Positions 1-5,419 of a stretch of DNA of 5,473 nucleotides are shown here, piece after piece. The translations under genes were made by a program, and so were the position numbers. The notes under the pieces were generated by a model. It saw nothing but the letters and a program-made list of their open reading frames with translations, was not told where the DNA came from and searched no databases. Location of the stretch: the NCBI GenBank assembly GCA_030604345.1, contig JAUVWB010000137.1:1-5473 (forward strand), given 5' to 3'. Each line of letters begins with the position of its first letter. Position 1 is the first letter of the stretch. The DNA is from Desulfofustis sp. (GTDB lineage: Bacteria; Desulfobacterota; Desulfobulbia; Desulfobulbales; Desulfocapsaceae).

Positions 1-132
1 CTGCTGCAGGCCCAGCGCGATTATTTCGGTGCCCACACCTATGAGCGGACCGATCGGCCGCGCGGCGAATTCCATCACACCGATTGGACCGGGCAGGGGG
101 GGACCACCACGTCCACCCCCTACTCCCGGTGA
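1..132 (+). CDS. gnd: 6-phosphogluconate dehydrogenase, C-terminal 43 residues (5' end outside window)
   Basis: Frame 1 is open from the first base to a TGA at 130-132. It begins [16 protein letters not shown], the hallmark C-terminal segment of 6-phosphogluconate dehydrogenase. This cytoplasmic pentose-phosphate enzyme oxidatively decarboxylates 6-phosphogluconate to ribulose 5-phosphate with NADP(+) or NAD(+). The Arg and His of QRDYFGAH (residues 6 and 12 here) match the substrate-binding Arg446 and His452 of the sheep enzyme, which reach into the partner subunit's active site. The protein then continues for about 30 residues through DWTGQGG and a Ser/Thr-rich end. This resembles the longer tail of yeast and mammalian enzymes (WTGHGG) rather than the short tail of E. 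coli Gnd. The gene is convergent with the ABC operon, its stop lying 13 bp from the stop of the DUF4340 gene, and it has no evident functional link to it. Only the 3' end is visible, so the overall class is inferred. Confidence 0.94.
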   Translation: MLQAQRDYFGAHTYERTDRPRGEFHHTDWTGQGGTTTSTPYSR

Positions 133-147
133 ACCCGGACCAGGGTT
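132..147. terminator. Weak hairpin between convergent stop codons
   Basis: AACCC (132-136) and GGGTT (143-147) can form a 5-bp stem with a 6-nt loop. The stem spans the 13-bp gap and touches both stop codons. A second short GC stem, CGGGG-CTG-CCCCG, lies at 155-167 inside the end of the DUF4340 gene. Neither is followed by a T-run on either strand, so neither is a canonical intrinsic terminator. They may act as weak bidirectional terminators, or termination may be Rho-dependent or lie inside the opposing gene. Confidence 0.3.
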
Positions 148-1123
148 ACTGCTGCGGGGCTGCCCCGGCTTCACCAAGCGACTCGGCGGCCGGCCCCTCT
201 TCTGCCGGGGCGGTCAGCCTCTCTCTGGTGAAGGATTGCAGGTCTTTCACCAGCCAGCCATAGATCTTGAAATAGAAAGGCTGATCCGACAAGCGCAGGG
301 CAAAGGCACTGTCGTCATCGGCCAAGGCTGCGAAGGTATAGGTGGTCCGGGTGCCGTCGCGGGTCTCCACGTGGTATTCCAGTACCGGTCGCTGCTCGAA
401 GAGCGGGACCGCCTCCGCCGGGCTGATGAGCGTTTGCAGGGACAGGCCGCAGACGCTGTCGAGCAGATTTTCGATCCGCTTGTCCGGCACCGTCTCCCCC
501 GGGGAAGCCGATTCCAGTACCCACCCCTGGTCCTGGCGGGTCAGGGTGAAGTCGGGAAAGACCACGCGGGCCACCTGGTCGCGATCCCGTTTCAAGACAT
601 TTTTATCCAACCAGTTGTCCAGGGTAGGGTCGAGTTCAAATTCACCGACGCCGATGATGACGATGTCGTCGCTGTCACTGCGACGGGCATGAGAGCGCTG
701 GTAACCGGCTCCGGTACCCACGTAGAAATCGGCAAGCACGCCGCTATCGCCGGCCAGCACCAGGTGCGACGAAAAGGCGTCAGGGGCCACGTGGAAGCGC
801 GGCGCGGCGCTGGCCGTGGTGGCGACGGCGAGACCCTGTTTTTCAGCGGCCAACCGCTGCAACAATTCCTCGACCTGGGTGGCGTCGACGGGGGCATCGC
901 CAGCGCTCGCCGCCACCCAGGAGTCTCCGTTTTTCTGCACAGACAAGGTGGACCCTTCGCCGTTGCTGAGGGTAAGGGAGGTCACCTGCTGCGGGTCGAA
1001 GGAGAGAAAGGACCCTTCCGGGACGAAAGCCTCGTGTTTGCCGGTGCCTCTGGTGAGAACAAAGGCCGCCAGGCCGATCTGGACCACCAGCAGGATGGCG
1101 GCGATGGTGATGATGCGCTGCAT
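146..1123 (-). CDS. DUF4340 family protein, membrane-anchored
   Basis: This 325-residue protein has a hydrophobic N-terminal segment at about residues 4-24, probably an uncleaved signal anchor, followed by an extracytoplasmic beta-rich body. Two similar units are visible. Residues 46-100 start QVTSLTL, pass through the SW of NGDSWV, and end in a helix VEELLQRL. Residues 183-232 start QVARVVF, pass through QGWVLES, and end in RIENLLDSV. The second is preceded by WLDKNVLK, a motif typical of DUF4340. The C-terminal 20 or so residues are a low-complexity Ala/Glu/Gln tail. The ATG start at 1123 is supported by GGGAGGG (1131-1137) with 7-nt spacing, lying inside the last codons of the preceding gene. 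Only 2 nt separate it from that gene's TGA. DUF4340 proteins commonly follow GldG-like genes and probably form part of the same envelope complex. The biochemical role is unknown. Confidence 0.9.
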   Translation of the reverse strand: MQRIITIAAILLVVQIGLAAFVLTRGTGKHEAFVPEGSFLSFDPQQVTSLTLSNGEGSTLSVQKNGDSWVAASAGDAPVDATQVEELLQRLAAEKQGLAVATTASAAPRFHVAPDAFSSHLVLAGDSGVLADFYVGTGAGYQRSHARRSDSDDIVIIGVGEFELDPTLDNWLDKNVLKRDRDQVARVVFPDFTLTRQDQGWVLESASPGETVPDKRIENLLDSVCGLSLQTLISPAEAVPLFEQRPVLEYHVETRDGTRTTYTFAALADDDSAFALRLSDQPFYFKIYGWLVKDLQSFTRERLTAPAEEGPAAESLGEAGAAPQQ

Positions 1124-1125
1124 GA

Positions 1126-4041
1126 TCAGACCCTCCCGTTGGATTGCTGCAGAATCTGAAGATAGGCGGCTCGGCGGCGTCTCATCAAATAGCTCCGGAG
1201 CAGCCAGACCACCAGCAGGCCGGCAAAGGCCAGGCCGTAATTGAGGTATTCCCAGAACAGCTGGGTGTCCCTGGTCAGCGGCAGCAGCGATCGGGCGAAT
1301 TGACTGCGCCCCCGGATCTCCAGAAGTCCGCGATCCTCGAGGGACCAGTCGACGCTGTTGGCCACCAGTTGCAACGGTGAGAAATAACCGGTTCCCATCA
1401 TGCTGGTGCCGATGCCAAGGATGGTGTCGTCAAGGAAGTTCCGTGAAGCGAAGAAAATGATCCGCGCCGTTTCCGGCGACTTGTCGATCTGTCTGGCGAT
1501 CACCGGGGGCTGGTTTTCCAGTTCGGCATCTCCCGGGGGGCCGTCGGCGCCGGACGGATCGTCCGGCTTTTCCTCTTGCTGGTCCAGAAGTGGTGACGGT
1601 TTGCCGGCGAAATACGAGGAAAAAGTTCCCTCGACAGCCACCGCCAGCAGTTCCCGACCGGGCTCATCGCCCGGTTTGAACCCGAGGTCGGGATAGGTCC
1701 GGTAGTTGGGCTGGATCATGGTGCCGGTGGCGGTCCAGCTCTGCGGCGAGCTTTCCAGCAGCCGCGTGACCGTGCGCCCCCGATTTTTTTCCTGGTCGAT
1801 GCTGATCGGTGAAGCCCAGTTCATGGTGACCTGGTTCAAGCCGCTGGTGATGCCGCTGTCCTGATTCATCCCGTCCGGCCGGATATCGACGAAATACGGG
1901 TAGTTGACCAAGCGGGTCTCCTGGATGGTGAAACCGCCGACGTTTCGTTCGACCGGGACCGGAAAGGAGCTGTTCTGCGGGTCGAGCACCATCGAGTCAC
2001 CGACGCCGATGCCGTGGAAATCGAGCCACGGGTTCAGGCCCGAGGCGTGAGATTCGGCAGCCAGACTGCCCTCCAGCAGAACGTTGTAGGGCGAGTCCGC
2101 CACAATAACGGTGCCGCCCTTCATCAGAAACTGATCCACGGCGAAGAGCTGTTTCTCGTTCAACGAGTCCGGTGCGCTCACCAGCAGCAGGTCGGCTTCG
2201 GCGGGGACCTGGCCGTTTTTCAGATCGGTCTCGACGATGCGATGCTGTTCGGTGAGCATGTTCTTCAGCAGGACAAACTGCCGGGAGCCGCCGGGCATGC
2301 CGAACTGCGTCATCTCCGGCGGCAGGCTCGGGGCGTGCAGGGCGATGGTCCTGGTCAGGCCGCTGGCGAAACGCTTGACGCCGGCGTCGATGGACCGCTT
2401 CAAGCCGTCGCGGGACAGGTCGTCGGGCAGCGGAATTTCGACGGTCTGGTCACCGCTGGACAGAGTCAGATAAAACCAGAACGAACGGGGATCAAAGAGC
2501 CCCAGTGTCATCGGCCGGAAGCCGTATTGCTCTTCAATCTGCCGGGCCACGGTCCCGCCTTCGGCATCAGGATCGACCACCGTTACCTGGAGCCGCCCGC
2601 GGCTCTTCTCCTGGATCTCATCGAGCAGGTCGAAGAGCTCCGTTTTCAATCGGACCAATTCGTCCGGGAGCAGGGTGTCGGGGGACAGGTAGCCGGTGAA
2701 GCGCAGGTCCTGGTCAACGGCGGTAAAGAGGTCGCCGCCTCCCTGGTAGTTATAGAGCACTTTTTTGATGGTGCGGGTGATATCGTATTCGGGATTGCCG
2801 AGATCGACGTCGATATGTTCCTCGCCGCGCACCTTGACGTCGATCAGATCGCGGAAGCTGAGGGTCTCGAACTGGTCCCCATACTGGATAAGGATATGGA
2901 AGTAGGAATTGGTGACGGCGGACTGGTATTTGCTGGCCGTCTGAAACGGTACCGGCCTGATGCCGTAGCGTTGTCCGGCCTCCTGCTCCAACTCCGGGTT
3001 TTCCAGCGGATCGATGAATTCCACCCGTACCCGGTTGCCGCCGGCGATGGCGTACTCCTCGAGGAGATCGCGTAGCCGGGGAACGAGCGGCGCCAGCAGG
3101 GGGTGGGTCTGCGGTGAGAAATAGCCGCGGATGAGCAACGGCTCCTTGAGTTGGCGCAGGTAGTTACGGGTGGTTTCGGAGATGGAGTAGATGGAGCCCT
3201 CGGTCAGGTCGGCGCGCAGTACGCCGATCGGGGCCAGCCAGAGATTGGCGGCGACGACGTTGGCCATGAGCAGGCCGGCAGCCGCTCGCCAGGCCCGATG
3301 GCGCCGGTTATCCGGGTTGTTAGCCCAGCGGATCTTTTCCAGACCATAGACGTTGAGGGTCAGAAACACGCCCATGATACTCAGATAATAATAGAGGTCG
3401 CGCAGGTCGATGACGCCGCGGGTGATCGACTGGAACCGTGAACCGCTGCCGAAGAGCTGCAGCAACTCGGTGGCCCGGTTGCCGAAAAAGGCGACCAGCA
3501 GGTCGGAGCCGATCAGGTAGAACAGGGTGCAGAGGATGGTGGTGGTGATCAGGCTGACGATCTGGTTCTCCGATTTGACGCTGACGAAGAGTCCGATGCT
3601 GATGTAGGCGGCGGCCAGAAAGAGGGTTGCCAGGTAGCCGCCGATAACCGGCCCCCAGTCCAGTGGCCCGAGCAGGGAGACGGTCACGGGCAGGGGCAGG
3701 GTGAGGGTCAAGGCGACGCCGACCAGGCCGAGGCAGGCGATGAATTTGCCGAGCACCAGGGCCAGCGGCGATACCGGTGCGGTCAGCAGAAATTCGATGG
3801 TCCCGGCCCGGCGCTCCTCGGACCAGGAGCGCATGGTGATGGCGGCGGTCAGCAGGATCAGCAGGATCGGCATCCAGACGAACAGGGCCCTGACCTCGGC
3901 GATGTTGGTGGAGAAAAAGGTCTCCAACCAGAAAAAGATGAACAGGGTGACCGCCAGAAAGGTCCCGAGGAAGATGAAGGCGGCCGGACTACTGAAAAAA
4001 GCGGCGAATTCCTTGCGGATGATACGGGTGATGGTCTTCAT
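1126..4041 (-). CDS. ABC-2 type permease fused to GldG-like auxiliary protein (GldF-GldG fusion)
   Basis: This 971-residue inner-membrane protein joins two modules that are separate genes (gldF, gldG) in Flavobacterium. Residues 1-240 are an ABC-2 permease with about six membrane segments (near 20-40, 52-71, 97-122, 132-155, 160-182, 218-236). They include the cytoplasmic motif RSWSEERRAGTIEFLLTAPV, typical of this family. Residues 252-272 form a further membrane segment that begins the GldG half. Two similar thioredoxin-like units follow (about 298-405 and 443-555), then an ABC_transp_aux/GIFT-type domain (about 565-815), a Pro/Asp/Glu-rich linker (about 818-846), a closing segment and a C-terminal helix (934-952) followed by RRRR. 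The bulk of the GldG half should lie outside the cytoplasmic membrane. The ATG at 4041 directly follows the ATPase stop, and GGAGGA (4048-4053) sits 6 nt upstream. The transported substrate is unknown. Family assignment is firm; function is inferred. Confidence 0.93.
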   Translation of the reverse strand: MKTITRIIRKEFAAFFSSPAAFIFLGTFLAVTLFIFFWLETFFSTNIAEVRALFVWMPILLILLTAAITMRSWSEERRAGTIEFLLTAPVSPLALVLGKFIACLGLVGVALTLTLPLPVTVSLLGPLDWGPVIGGYLATLFLAAAYISIGLFVSVKSENQIVSLITTTILCTLFYLIGSDLLVAFFGNRATELLQLFGSGSRFQSITRGVIDLRDLYYYLSIMGVFLTLNVYGLEKIRWANNPDNRRHRAWRAAAGLLMANVVAANLWLAPIGVLRADLTEGSIYSISETTRNYLRQLKEPLLIRGYFSPQTHPLLAPLVPRLRDLLEEYAIAGGNRVRVEFIDPLENPELEQEAGQRYGIRPVPFQTASKYQSAVTNSYFHILIQYGDQFETLSFRDLIDVKVRGEEHIDVDLGNPEYDITRTIKKVLYNYQGGGDLFTAVDQDLRFTGYLSPDTLLPDELVRLKTELFDLLDEIQEKSRGRLQVTVVDPDAEGGTVARQIEEQYGFRPMTLGLFDPRSFWFYLTLSSGDQTVEIPLPDDLSRDGLKRSIDAGVKRFASGLTRTIALHAPSLPPEMTQFGMPGGSRQFVLLKNMLTEQHRIVETDLKNGQVPAEADLLLVSAPDSLNEKQLFAVDQFLMKGGTVIVADSPYNVLLEGSLAAESHASGLNPWLDFHGIGVGDSMVLDPQNSSFPVPVERNVGGFTIQETRLVNYPYFVDIRPDGMNQDSGITSGLNQVTMNWASPISIDQEKNRGRTVTRLLESSPQSWTATGTMIQPNYRTYPDLGFKPGDEPGRELLAVAVEGTFSSYFAGKPSPLLDQQEEKPDDPSGADGPPGDAELENQPPVIARQIDKSPETARIIFFASRNFLDDTILGIGTSMMGTGYFSPLQLVANSVDWSLEDRGLLEIRGRSQFARSLLPLTRDTQLFWEYLNYGLAFAGLLVVWLLRSYLMRRRRAAYLQILQQSNGRV

Positions 4042-4992
4042 CTACTTTCCTCCCTTGGGCACGCTGATATCGGCGAACACGGTCTCCAGCGTCCGGGTCT
4101 CGAAGTGCAGGGAGAACAGCTGCCAGCCGCTTTGTTGAACGGTCTGAGCGACGACCGCGGCGGTTTCCCGGTGTCGATCCCGCTGGGCCGGAGAAAGCGC
4201 ATAACGAAAGCTGCTCGGCAGCTGCGGGTCGGGCTGGACCGCCTCGACGGCTGTCAGCTCAGGCAATGTGGCAAGCGTGGCCAGCACCTTCTCGGCTGGC
4301 TGATCGGTGCTCACCAGCAGCCGTCTGCTGCGCTGCAACTCATCGAGACGCGCATCAAGCGCTTTTTTGCCGTCTTTGAGAATGATGACCCGGTCGCAGA
4401 CGGCCTGTACTTCCTGCAGGATGTGGGTGGAGATGATGACCGTGGCCTGGCTGGCCAGGGCGGAGATCAGGCTGCGCATTTCCTGTATCTGCGTGGGATC
4501 GAGTCCGTTGGTCGGCTCGTCGAGGATCAGCAGTTTCGGTTTGCCGAGAATGGCCTGGGCGACCCCGGTCCGCTGCCGGTACCCCCGCGACAGAGTGGCG
4601 ATGGGATGGCCGGCTTTTTCCTGCAGGCCGGTTCTGGCGATGGTTTCGGCAAGGAGCCGGGGGCGCTGTCGCTCGTCCAGTCCGCGCAGGGCGGCGGCAT
4701 AGTCGAGGTAATCGATAACCGTCATGTCCGGGTAGACCGGGCAGTTTTCCGGCAGGTAGCCGATCAACTGCTGGATTTCCCGGCGATTGCGAATTACGTC
4801 GAGACCGTTGATGGTGATGGTGCCGCCGGTTGGTTCGAGAAAGCCGGTCATCATCTTCATCACCGTGGTCTTGCCTGCCCCGTTATGGCCGAGCAGGCCG
4901 ACGATTTCGCCGGGGGAGATGGCGAACGACACCTGGTCGACGGCCAGAAAGTCGCCATAGGCCCGGGTGATGGAGTCAACCTTAATCATCAT
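4042..4992 (-). CDS. ABC transporter ATP-binding protein (GldA-like)
   Basis: This 316-residue cytoplasmic ATPase should power the permease encoded immediately downstream. Numbered from the chosen ATG, Walker A is GHNGAGKT (35-42), the Q-loop site is YLPE with Glu82 in place of Gln, the signature is LSRGYRQR (134-141), Walker B is LLILDEP (154-160), the D-loop is NGLD (162-165) and the H-loop His is 190 (ISTH). The YLPE and LSxGYRQR variants are characteristic of the ABC-2/drug-exporter-like ATPases that include GldA. Residues from about 205 to 316 form the C-terminal extension of this subfamily, ending in FETRTLETVFADIS. ATG at 4992 is preferred because GGAGAA lies just upstream; a second in-frame ATG at 4989 is equally possible. 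The frame extends to a GTG at 5022, but that start lacks a ribosome site. The TAG stop abuts the next gene's ATG, implying translational coupling. Confidence 0.95.
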   Translation of the reverse strand: MMIKVDSITRAYGDFLAVDQVSFAISPGEIVGLLGHNGAGKTTVMKMMTGFLEPTGGTITINGLDVIRNRREIQQLIGYLPENCPVYPDMTVIDYLDYAAALRGLDERQRPRLLAETIARTGLQEKAGHPIATLSRGYRQRTGVAQAILGKPKLLILDEPTNGLDPTQIQEMRSLISALASQATVIISTHILQEVQAVCDRVIILKDGKKALDARLDELQRSRRLLVSTDQPAEKVLATLATLPELTAVEAVQPDPQLPSSFRYALSPAQRDRHRETAAVVAQTVQQSGWQLFSLHFETRTLETVFADISVPKGGK

Positions 4993-4995
4993 CGT

Positions 4996-5001
4996 TTCTC
5001 C
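4996..5001 (-). promoter_or_regulatory. Ribosome binding site deciding the ATPase start
   Basis: On the minus strand GGAGAA lies here, placing GGAG 5 nt before the ATG at 4992 and 8 nt before the ATG at 4989. It favours a start at one of these over the upstream GTG at 5022, which has no purine-rich site before it. CTCCG of the leader (plus-strand CGGAG, 5052-5056) could pair with CGGAG at 4998-5002, but 5 bp is weak evidence for sequestration. Confidence 0.75.
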
Positions 5002-5073
5002 GTTATCTAATGGTGGATACACCCCGCAGAGCGGACTTCACGCTGGGTCGCCGGAGGGTGGCAAGGCCAGAGG

Positions 5074-5135
5074 CCGGTGACGGGGTGGTGTTGCACCAGA
5101 TCTCCTGGTGCGCACAGCGTTGGCGACGTCACCGG
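5074..5135 (-). promoter_or_regulatory. Nested inverted repeats in the leader of the ABC operon
   Basis: CCGGTGACG (5074-5082) and CGTCACCGG (5127-5135) form a perfect 9-bp inverted repeat. Nested inside is a perfect 7-bp hairpin, GCACCAG (5093-5099) with CTGGTGC (5105-5111) and a 5-nt loop, extendable by GTG (5088-5090) with CAC (5113-5115). If transcription starts near 5194, this 62-nt element begins about 60 nt into the minus-strand leader. It could be a structured RNA element or a protein-binding dyad. An alternative 7-bp pairing, CGGGGTG (5081-5087) with CACCCCG (5020-5026), overlaps the outer stem and would exclude it. No T-run follows, so it is not a classic terminator. It matches no riboswitch consensus I know. 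Confidence 0.6.
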
Positions 5136-5175
5136 ATCCCGCCGGCCGCCGGGAGGCAACCTTGTCAGCACTGGC

Positions 5176-5205
5176 TTGACTCGTTTGCGGGTCGGCGAAC
5201 ATAAT
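5176..5205 (+). promoter_or_regulatory. Sigma70-type promoter for the rightward gene, overlapping the operon promoter
   Basis: On the plus strand TTGACT (5176-5181, five of six) is followed by an 18-bp spacer and CATAAT (5200-5205, five of six). The start point would be near 5212, giving a leader of about 195 nt before the ATG at 5407. The -10 occupies the same base pairs as the minus-strand -10, so the two promoters cannot be occupied at the same time. Confidence 0.5.
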
Positions 5206-5228
5206 AAAAATAGAATAAAAAATGTCAA
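5201..5228 (-). promoter_or_regulatory. Sigma70-type promoter for the ABC operon
   Basis: Read on the minus strand, the -35 is a perfect TTGACA (5228-5223). A 16-bp T-rich spacer follows, and the -10 is TATTAT (5206-5201), five of six consensus bases. Transcription would start near 5194, giving a leader of about 200 nt before the ATPase ATG. The high match and the AT-rich context make this the likely main promoter of the three-gene operon. Confidence 0.75.
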
Positions 5229-5246
5229 GCGATGGGAGGGGTGATA

Positions 5247-5323
5247 CCGGTGATGGCGGCAGCTGATGAACTGAGGGCCGATTGCCGCTTGCCGGCGGGC
5301 CCGGAGCCACCAGTTTTCACCGG
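5247..5323 (+). repeat. Long-range inverted repeat in the rightward leader
   Basis: CCGGTGA (5247-5253) and TCACCGG (5317-5323) form a 7-bp inverted repeat. Inside it, GCGGCA (5256-5261) can pair with TGCCGC (5283-5288), and GGGCC (5275-5279) can pair with GGCCC (5298-5302). The last two pairings interlock, so they would compete or form a pseudoknot. Short GC-rich repeats arise easily by chance at this composition. The resemblance of the outer arms to those at 5074-5135 is what makes it worth recording. Confidence 0.35.
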
Positions 5324-5341
5324 GTAGCAAGGGAAAAATAT

Positions 5342-5419
5342 GGTACGATACCAGTGGATATCGTCTCAGGCAGGTGCCAATCGGCGCGAAGCGGAGGAGG
5401 GAAGTCATGGTATCGTGCT
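5342..5419 (+). repeat. Inverted repeat covering the start codon of the rightward gene
   Basis: ACGATACCA (5345-5353) is the exact reverse complement of TGGTATCGT (5408-5416). The latter overlaps the start codon at 5407-5409. With G-U pairs the stem could reach 12 bp (5342-5353 with 5408-5419). A competing 6-bp hairpin uses the same left arm: ACGATA (5345-5350) with TATCGT (5359-5364). The left arm is also part of a small palindrome, TGGTA-CGA-TACCA (5341-5353). It could act as an RNA switch at the start codon or as an operator with repeated TATCGT half-sites. Confidence 0.35.
5393..5400 (+). promoter_or_regulatory. Strong ribosome binding site for the rightward gene
   Basis: GGAGGAGG at this position contains AGGAGG (5395-5400), a perfect Shine-Dalgarno core, 6 nt upstream of the ATG at 5407. 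It is the main evidence that a gene begins there. Confidence 0.65.

Larger units (their letters stand above)
4993..5406. other. Divergent intergenic regulatory region
   Basis: This 414-bp stretch separates the minus-strand ABC operon from the plus-strand gene starting at 5407. I find no convincing coding sequence in it. Its centre (about 5199-5224) is a strongly AT-rich island in otherwise GC-rich DNA and carries overlapping promoters for both directions. The flanks would form leaders of about 200 nt each and contain several inverted repeats, listed separately. I recognised no known riboswitch, T-box or tRNA. Confidence 0.7.

Noticed and set aside
29..1159. Long plus-strand open frame opposite the DUF4340 gene (376 codons)
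   Set aside because: It is antisense to a well-supported gene, runs out of frame through the end of gnd, and its Gly/Arg-rich product resembles no family. Such frames are common opposite genes in GC-rich DNA.
2014..3075. Plus-strand open frame of 353 codons opposite the GldG half
   Set aside because: It is a shadow of the minus-strand coding sequence, with no ribosome site of note and no recognisable domain.
1126..4992. Gliding motility operon
   Set aside because: GldA/F/G-like transporters are widespread in non-gliding bacteria and no other gliding genes are in the window, so only family resemblance is claimed.
4105..5010. Plus-strand open frame of 301 codons opposite the ATPase
   Set aside because: It is antisense to an ATPase with every diagnostic motif intact; the translated product looks random.
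4993..5022. Upstream GTG start adding 10 residues to the ATPase
   Set aside because: There is no Shine-Dalgarno before the GTG, while GGAGAA sits correctly before the ATGs at 4992 and 4989, and ABC ATPases of this type begin close to the MIKVDSITRAYG segment.
5222..5266. 14-codon leader peptide (ATG at 5222) in the rightward transcript
   Set aside because: It has no ribosome binding site and no run of regulatory codons; such short frames arise by chance.
5262..5290. CTGATGA followed by a possible stem, resembling part of a hammerhead ribozyme core
   Set aside because: The required GAAA-type half of the core and a cleavage-site stem are missing.
5023..5340. Known riboswitch in either leader (cyclic di-GMP, cobalamin, TPP, SAM, glycine)
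   Set aside because: None of the conserved core sequences of these classes that I know is present in either orientation.
5007..5408. Minus-strand open frame of 133 codons covering the intergenic region
   Set aside because: It runs through the promoter island and leader repeats, lacks a convincing Shine-Dalgarno, overlaps the ribosome site of the divergent gene and has no protein-like pattern.
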